Notes under the pieces: model-generated
The model's database searches: none
Told to the model about the DNA's origin: nothing
The model's input: the letters and a program-made list of their open reading frames with translations, nothing else
Source of the DNA: Bedellia somnulentella
Lineage: Eukaryota > Arthropoda > Insecta > Lepidoptera > Bedelliidae
Length of the DNA: 64,000 nucleotides
Direction: 5' to 3'
NCBI GenBank assembly: GCA_963576735.1
Contig: OY755190.1
Span: forward strand, 3,837,695 to 3,901,694
Shown here: piece after piece, positions 40,901-49,900 of the stretch
Position numbering within the stretch: the first letter of the stretch is position 1
Layout of the letters: each line of letters starts with the position of its first letter
Program-made: the position numbers and the translations under genes

Positions 40901-43900
40901 TATAGATCCAGTACCCACGGCCAACGCAAAAAGCAGCCAACCTGGCAGGGTCCGCCATGTTTGAACACTCTATACCAAATGCTGCTGGCTCCATTTGCTG
41001 ACCTACTACCGGCCTCATGCAATAATAACCACGGTAAGGTTTTACTTCATTATAATCATATATTAAATCATCATCAATATTTTTAAAAAATAGGAAACAA
41101 ACCGCGAGAGTATACTTATGTATATTTGTATTGCAAATGCTAATATCACTTTGTTTGTTGCACCAATAGATACTGAACAAAGAATTGTTATAAATTACAA
41201 CTGCTTCAAATATCTGTACCCCTTAGTGTCACTCACAATTTCCTACCTTTTCAGTTTTTGCTCATCTTCAAGTGCTTAACTTGATAATTATTGTTATTTT
41301 TATGCAAACTATCCATTATTGTGACGTAAAACTAATGACGTTTTCTCTTCCGTTTCAGCATCTCACTCCGGAAGAGGTTGCGGGGGGCGTCGCGAGCTGA
41401 TCCTGGTGTTAGAGGGGGCTTTGTTCGCGTGTCCATGGGGGGCGCTGCGGGGGGCATCCGACACAGAACCGTTGTGTGAGAAATATGCTCTGTTGGCTGC
41501 TCCGAGTATCAGAGCACAAAGGCATAGTCGGTACTCTAAAACGCACAATGATCATGGTAAGTTAGATAAAACGTTTATTGTATATGTTTAGTGCCGTTTA
41601 GTCCAGCTTAGAATGTCACTGCCTATTTGTAACCGCGGATGTCGTAAGAGGCGACTAAAGGTGTGGGGGATTTTTAAGTTGTTTTTGGGCGATGCGAGAC
41701 AAAACAAAATGCCAAACCCAAAAAATCAAACCCTTCCGTCTAAACCTTCCACAGGCACATTATCAGACACCGCCACCAAATCTGCAATTATTCTGTGAAC
41801 AAAATGCTTATCTATTTAGATACATAGTAAACAATAAGACGATGTAAACCAAAAAACATTCGCAGACTAAACAACACCCTCCCATTAAACCTTTGGGCTG
41901 CTTTTCCAGCAGAGCTGAGCTGAGCAAGGCTAGAAAAATGAAGTGAGAACTTTTTTATTTGTTTTATTTTTATTAAACCTCCCACAGGCACATCAACCAC
42001 CACGGAAACCGGCATGCGCTGCCTGGTGGTGGGCAGTCCGCGGGTCGGCGCGCCCTGGGCCGGCACGCATGTGCAGATGAAAGAGGCGGAACTGGTTGCT
42101 GATATGCTTAGAGTTACACCGCTGAATGATTATCAGGTATTACTACTTACTATTCAAAATCATTTTTTAATAGGCGCGGGTCCGAAGTGAGAAGAATAAT
42201 GAATGTAAGGGAAGCATGAGAGGTTTATCAAAATCGTACTAAGCGGCGATAGATAGTCTGTGCCTACCCCAATGGGCGTAAGTAGAAGTAAGTAAATAAG
42301 TATTTAATAATATAAATCGCGTTTTGTAGGAAAGATATACTGGCTAGTAGAGCCCGCTGTGTACCATCTTATCATTTCAATACACACCTACAACAAGAAT
42401 TGTTTGATACCGCGATGTAAGATATGAGAGAGACGCCGCGCTAGAATGCGAGTGAGACCGCTATTGTGTGCGCTGAGCTGACGCTTGCGCGCGGACTAGA
42501 GGTCGCCGCAGAATTTTAATAATATAAATGTTTAAGGATTGGGTATTTCTGTGTCGTATTGGGTATGTCTTTTGTATTTCTGTGACGCTTATAGCGCGTC
42601 AGATAGCTGCATCTGGAAATCGCGGGTTCGTTACCCGCAGGTTTACACATTTTTGTGTATGAATGTGTATTTTTCGCAAGATATTCTTTATGCAAACCAT
42701 CCCAACTTCGTTTATAATCTGGCTAAAATACCAAATATTTCATCGAAAGTACAAAGCAAATAATGTGTTTCAGGCATCAAAAGAAGCGGTGATAGCGCAG
42801 TTACAGCAAGCAGAATGTGTTCACTTTGCAACTCATATCTGCTGGAAGCTACCAGCTATCGTGTTGAGTCCTGGAGAAGTGGTAAGTGCTTATTTATAAG
42901 AAGGAAGCAAATAATTGTGAATTTGTTATTTCTCAGCTCTGGCTACCCCTTTTAGGGATTTATAGCCGTGAGTATATGTATGTATGAAGCAAATAATTCA
43001 ATAATATACTGAGGGCGCATTATTAATAACTTATATTTAAGACAAACAAAAAAAACATTATAAATAAGAAGTAAACTAATCATAAACATCATATACTCAA
43101 CGCTATAAATGCCAAAACGGTATAGGCACGGCTTAGTCACTTTTGGAAGTTCAGAGGAGAAAAGATTGTCAAATAAAGGATGTCTGGTGCCACATCGCCC
43201 AAATAATTGCAAAGCTCCAATACCCTTAGTTGCCTCATACGGCAACATTGGAAAGAAATATTTGAGTGCTATTCTAAGCCTAGTCCGATAACTAATAACA
43301 ACTGGTGTTTGTATTATTTATCAGATTGTCATATTTTTGTATGTTTAATCTAATTATTTTCAAGCGTTTAGGACATTTTGTTTTATAGTATTTATATATT
43401 AGGTAGGGATAAATATTTTAATTAAGGGTTAGTTTAGTATAAATAAATATTATTATATTATTATTTTTCCAGGTTGATTCTCAAGCTAAACGACTATTAA
43501 ACACAAGTGTTGGCAGTGGGATAGCGGATATCTCAACTGATAATGAAGAAGAGCGTAAGTTAATTAAAATTGTATTAGTCTCATAATGTCACGTGATGAT
43601 TAAAAGAACTATAACCGTTTCTAATCATATTAAATAAAGAGCTATATTGTGGTATTACATTGTTTTTTTTTTAATTCTAGATGCTGAATTATCGTCAAGC
43701 AACGAAGAGCTACCTCCCCCATCTGAGTTCATGCTCACGGCTGCTGAGATTATGAAACTGAAAATCACTGCCAGATTGGTAAGGAGTTTATCCGTGTTAC
43801 TAATAATTATGAATTCCCATAATAGATATAGTTCGAGAGCGTTATGGGCACAGTTTTATTGCCATATTAGTTTAGAAATTTAAAAGTTAGTACAAAGGAC

Positions 43901-46900
43901 CATGGGGGATTTTGTATGAACCCCGTCCCCACCCTACAACAGTCATGCGATATGTGTCAATTTGTTCATTGGGACCCAAAAAAGTCTAAAGTACCTGTGT
44001 TAATTGCAAAAACATTTGGGTTTTTTTATAATAAAAAAATAACTTTTCGGCACAAATGTATTTATTTTTAAACAAAAATATTTTTTTCTACAAACAAAAA
44101 GGCATATTTCACGTAAACAAATGACGATTCTATGTACATTGACGTCCTGTATCCATAATTGTGCCAAAACGTTCTCAAAATCACCTCCTCTGCGCACGTC
44201 CCGACTAGCTCGAACCGGTCTCCGGCACCTTCACTTTGCGACACTATTAGCGTTTAGCGTAATACTTTTTTATTCTTAGAGCTACTAAATCTCCACGCAA
44301 TGAAATATAAGGAAAAAAGATTTTTTTTGTTTCTAAAAAATTATGTTACCTTATAGCAAAGATATTAAAATACTACGCATTTTATATTAAAATATTATTT
44401 AGATCGCCATATTCTAGTCCTTTTTAATGCACACTAAGTAAATGTGTAAGTAAAAAAGAAGAATATATTATCAAATCTAAACCCCAAGCATTTGAAATAT
44501 GTCGCCGTAGTAAAAAGTTCTCTATTCTAAGATTCTAATAGATGTTTCAAATGACACTTGTTTGAAATCTGTTGGATGGTGGGGACGTTTTTGCCCATCG
44601 CCCTTTGTTTTTGGTATCTTAAATTGATTATGCGTAGTATTTCCACGCATTCAATTTAGTGTTGGAACATTACTTGAATGCACCGTGTTTGTTTTGTTTG
44701 ATCATATGCTTTTAAAAAATACACTCACACTCTTCCTCACTGAATTGCCTTTATCTTTATGTACGTGGTCAATTTTCCTCTATATCTGAATTTTTGTAGT
44801 CTAATTTAATAAAACTTTCTAAGCCCAACTAAAAAGACCGTTGTAAATATACTTCTGATACATTCATTTTATACACACGCCGTTCTATTCCCACTGGTAA
44901 GACTAAGACTAGCGACTAACTAAAATCTAACTCTCCAGTTTGTACTATCCTTATTCTCCTAACTTAACCAAACAATCTTCTATTCCAGGTTGTCCTCTCC
45001 TGCTCGCCATCCTCAGGCCCGCTGCAACCATCACAAACGGCAACAGAACTGTCAACAGCCACGGGAGGCGTATCTCAGTTATGCCGGGCACTATTATCGG
45101 CTGGGGCACACGCGGTGCTACTCAGTGTGTGGCCCGCACCTACTGACACCGCTTCTAAGATACTGTACCGGGCGTTGTACTCTGCGCTGTTGCAAGGAAG
45201 CCGGGTTGCTAAGTAAGTACTAATTAGTTTGTAGATGTGACGTTAGTGTTATGTCGCGCACTATTATCGGCTGGGGCACACGCGGTGGTACTCAGTGTGT
45301 GGCCTGCACCTACTGATATCGCTTCTAAGATACTGTACCGGGAATTGTACTCTGCGCTGTTGAAAGGAAGCTGGGTCGCTAAGTAAGTACTATCAGTATG
45401 TAGATGTTACGTTAGTGTTATGTCACACACTATTGACAGGCGGGGCACACGCGGTACCGACACGGCTTCTAAAATATTGTAACAGCTGTACTCCCAACAA
45501 GATTAATGAGAGCTTCAAAGACAATTCGCAAGTGTCACCATATCATATCTATATCACTAACAATCAGGATAACACTTTGCTCTTAGATACACAAAAAGAA
45601 CTGTGTAACTCACAGCTTCCGACTATACTCGCCAGAAGAAAAGTAAGCCTTTTCCAAGCACTACACATCAACCTTAAAATAGCGCAAGCAATTTCACTCC
45701 TCTTTAGTCTCTATCGCTTGTTACGTGCACTCATTCGCGTAATTTTTTTGTGCTACGTCATTCACTAAAAAGGCTTTTTCCCCTAAAAATCTAACATTAC
45801 AAACCTTATTCCCACAGAGCGCTCGGCGACGCCATGCAGACGGTGCGGCACACGAAGCACTTCGCGCACCCCGCGCACTGGTCCGGTGTACTACTGGTCG
45901 GGTCCAACGTGCGCCTCAGCAACAAGGTGGCGCTCATGGGGCAGGCGCTGTGCGAGCTACTGGCCGCGCCCGACAAGTGTCGGTCAGTACCACTTTCAAT
46001 CAAGACATTTCAATACAAGCAGTGCGCCATACTAAACACTTCTTTCACTTACTTATAACAACGATGTCTGGCGTCACATAGAGCAGACGAGCCTCGGTCT
46101 CGTAACCGTGCTCAATATTTCACTAGTAGGCCAAATAACTTTAAATCCTACTGGCTACAGGTTTCCGCAGTCCACGAGCAGATACTCCTACTTTAAGGAC
46201 CTTGTTGCCTGCAATAAATAATGATTATTAAATTTACATATACTGCGACATGACTCAATTTATACTCGATCATACACTGAGCATTTTTTTTTAATGTTCA
46301 TTAATTTGGACACTGAGTTCTATATTGATTAAAATAAATCATTTTAGTTTTTTTAGAATGTAACATCCAACAAAATCTTTAGGACCCCAAGTCAACCTCA
46401 CCTGCTCGCAGTACACTCTGCTGACTAACGGACGAGGCTCTGGCAAACAACCCACAAACCTGCACTCGACCAGCGTGGTAGGCTTATGGTCCAAACTCCT
46501 CAACCATGAGTGAACACACACAACCCCGGCCCCAAGTATGATCTCGAAAATTTTCGCCGGGGTGGCCGGATGTGGCACAGAGCCGGGACGTGTAAACTCA
46601 ACATGGGGAGGCCCTTGCCCTGCAGTGGGACACTATAATAAAGGCTACATAAAAAAAACTGCTTAGTTCCATTCTTGTTTCAATTTAATTATTTTTCATA
46701 TATTTCCAACTAAGAAACTATTGCATTTTTCCAGCGATGCATTACGAGTATGTCTGCACCTAGTTGAGAAGTCCCTACAACGTATAGTGCGCGGACAAAA
46801 GAACGCCATGTACACGACACAGAAGAGCATCGAGAACAAAGCGGGCAGCATCACTGGCTGGAAAGAACTGCTTATGAGTGTCGGGTTTAGGTAAGATATT

Positions 46901-49900
46901 TATTACATAACATAAACGTTCACGCCTAATATCCCCGAAGGGGTTGGCATTGGCAGAGGTACTAATACTTCTGAACATCACGTGACTTTGTCACCTGGTG
47001 TTCACAGTACCAACGTTTTGTATGGACAGTGTACTCACGTGATAGAGGGTAATACACTGTCACATGACTAAGCACAACTCAACCATATGGGTTTCCTCAC
47101 GATGTTTTTCCTCACCGTTTATTATTTAAACAATATATGGATATTGTAGAAAATGCTCATATTTTTATGCAGACATGGCAATATGGCAATTTAGTGTTTT
47201 AATGTATTTAATTCCTTCAGGTGAGGTTTGTACAGTTATGAAGTTTCGCCATTGTTATATAGTAGTATATATCTCCAAAGGGCTTAGACAGTGCATTTAA
47301 AATATCTATATTAATTTCTAGATTTGAACCTGCCGCCAACGGAATACCTTCAAGCGTGTTCTTCCCACAAAGTGATCCCGAAGAGAGGCTTACACAGTGC
47401 TCAGCTAGCTTACAGGCTCTACTAGGTAAGTTTTTTCGTAGGATATTCATACCTAGCGACCCATACACAAAAAAGATAGCTATATTTCAGTATAAAACAG
47501 TTCTTAACCTCTTTTAGAAGATGAGAGGAAAAAGATTAATTAAGGAAAGTTTGTCTTGTCAGCAAAAACCGCTCTCAAAGCTTCGTGACTCTTTGTCACC
47601 TCAATGACACCTAGGGCAGTTAGGGCATCCTCTAGGTAAAATGGGCTTATGGATCATACATTCGTTTCTTATTATTTATATAACTTTTCATTGAAATATT
47701 TAAAATGATAGTACTTAAAACACTTCTTTGAATTCAGTATGCCGAAATATATATTTCTAATTCCCACATGATTCTTTCAAGGTTTAACCCCAACGACCCT
47801 GCAAGCCCTATCCAAGCTGATATCGAACGGCGACGTAGCGGACGACATCATAGGCGTGGTGCGCTCCGTGATATCGCAGTTCTCTGTCAATAATACTGAT
47901 AATGACTCGATTGAGGTGGCCGTTAATGTGAGGTAATATTTACAACAATTCTATTTGTAGTTTACTTTTGTACTATAAATTATATGAACTAGTGGTCCAG
48001 CTTCGTATGGGCAGTGCTATATTTTGAATATACGCGTCATGACATGATACATAGCTTTTGTAACATTTGACGGTCATGGGTTACCATTTGTAAAACAAAT
48101 AACTTTTAGGTAAATCGGTTCAGCCGATCGCAAGTTATAAATAGTGTGACTAAGACAATTTATTCTAAGTTTAGTTACTAAAATATTTATGCGATATCCA
48201 TCGCAGTAATAAAGACGTACTTTCTTCGTTCAACTTTCTTTAAATAACCAAGTTTTCAAGAAATGATTAGTTGGAAATGTGTTACAACCACAGATAATAT
48301 AATGTTACAACGTTCAAAATAAAATTTCCATCCTGTTTTAGTCAATTTTTTTAAGGTTTTCTTCTTTCGATTTTATTCTAAAGAATCCTCAATTAAAACA
48401 AGGTATTCCCTAAAACTTTTCCTCCGTAACAATGCCATCTAAAGTTTATACATATTTTTCAGATTATGGCGAGTAAACGGCTGCCATGAACTGTTGGCGT
48501 CTCTCGGCTTCGACTTGGCGGAGGTCGGCCAAGACGAGGTCACGCTCCGAACCGGGAAGAACGTCAACAGGAGACACATTCAGTTCGTGCTGCAAGCTCT
48601 TCTTGCGTTGTTTGGTGAGTTTACGACTATAACCAGATAAATAAGAAAAACGCATGTGGCATCTGACAAAAAAAGCTTCGCTGTAAAAATTATAATGCTG
48701 CAATAATTGTATCAAAATAAACATTTAATAAATAAAAAAATACATACTCGATGTTATATAAAAACTACCTCTTCTAGGGAAATATAGCCGTGAGTATATG
48801 TATATGTATGTATGTATATATTTGGCAATGGCAAGTGGTAAAAAAGTAAACATAAATTTATACTAAGTATTTTCAACTTACTAAATTTTCGTGTTCACTT
48901 GGAGGAGTCCTTTACTATAAACATTTATTCTATCAGCGAAATAAGATTAAGTAAATTACGTATTGGTGTTCTCTCTACAGATACCCAAGAAGCCCCTCGA
49001 AGCCTCAGTCTGGAATCAAGTTCCAGCGTAGAGTCTTTAGCCTCCATAGAAGATGGAGATCTAGAGCCTCATTCGGATGGAGAACCTCCGCCACCACGAC
49101 AACATCGGCGTAAGTGTTAACAAACGAAATATTTACTCCGAAAACAATTATTTCACCAACTTATTAAACCGCCGTGTAGTGCCGGCTTAGAATGTCACTA
49201 CCCCTTTCTACCCACGGGTGTTGTAAGAGGCGACTAAGGGTATTGGGGCTTTTTATTGGATTTTTGGGCGATGCGGTTGGAGACCCATCACCAAAAACCT
49301 TTATTTTTACCATCTTTTCCCCACTGAACTTCCAAAAGTGGCTGAGGAATTTATAATTCCTTAGCTCTGGTTACCCCTTCTAGGGAAATATAGCCGTGAG
49401 TATATGTATGTATGTATGTATGTTATTAAACCCTATCACGTGAGTACACTGTCTAAGCAAAACGTGGGTACCTTCTCTGGAAACTAGATGGCGCTTGCCA
49501 TGTGAGTTCAGGAGTACCTCTGCCAACCCCTTCGGGGATAAACGGCGTGAACGTTTATATGTTACGTTTATGTTTATTAAACCAAAATTGATGATAATTT
49601 TAGTAGATTTCTTTGAGTTGCAGTTGGGCTGTGATGTGTTGACCTAAAATAGCTTTGCAACCATCTTTTACTTCACAATCACTTCCCCATTTAACTTTCA
49701 GAAATGGCCAAGGAAGAAGTGTTTCTGAAAATAAAAGAGAACTTGACACGATTTAAAAGCAACTAAATTTAACTTTACTTTTCTCCCCAGGCGAAAGCGT
49801 ATCTTCAGTGCCCCCGCCCCCGCTGCCGCTAGGTNNNNNNNNNNNNNNNNNNNNNNNNNNNNNNNNNNNNNNNNNNNNNNNNNNNNNNNNNNNNNNNNNN

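Noticed and set aside
43965..44197. 65-codon frame shared by both 650-bp repeats
   Set aside because: The two copies give similar short peptides only because the DNA is duplicated; no conserved domain or start context.
45246..45382. Mutually exclusive alternative exon 32b
   Set aside because: Frame open and donor perfect, but neither nearby AG gives the right phase and the first 87 nt of the exon are absent.
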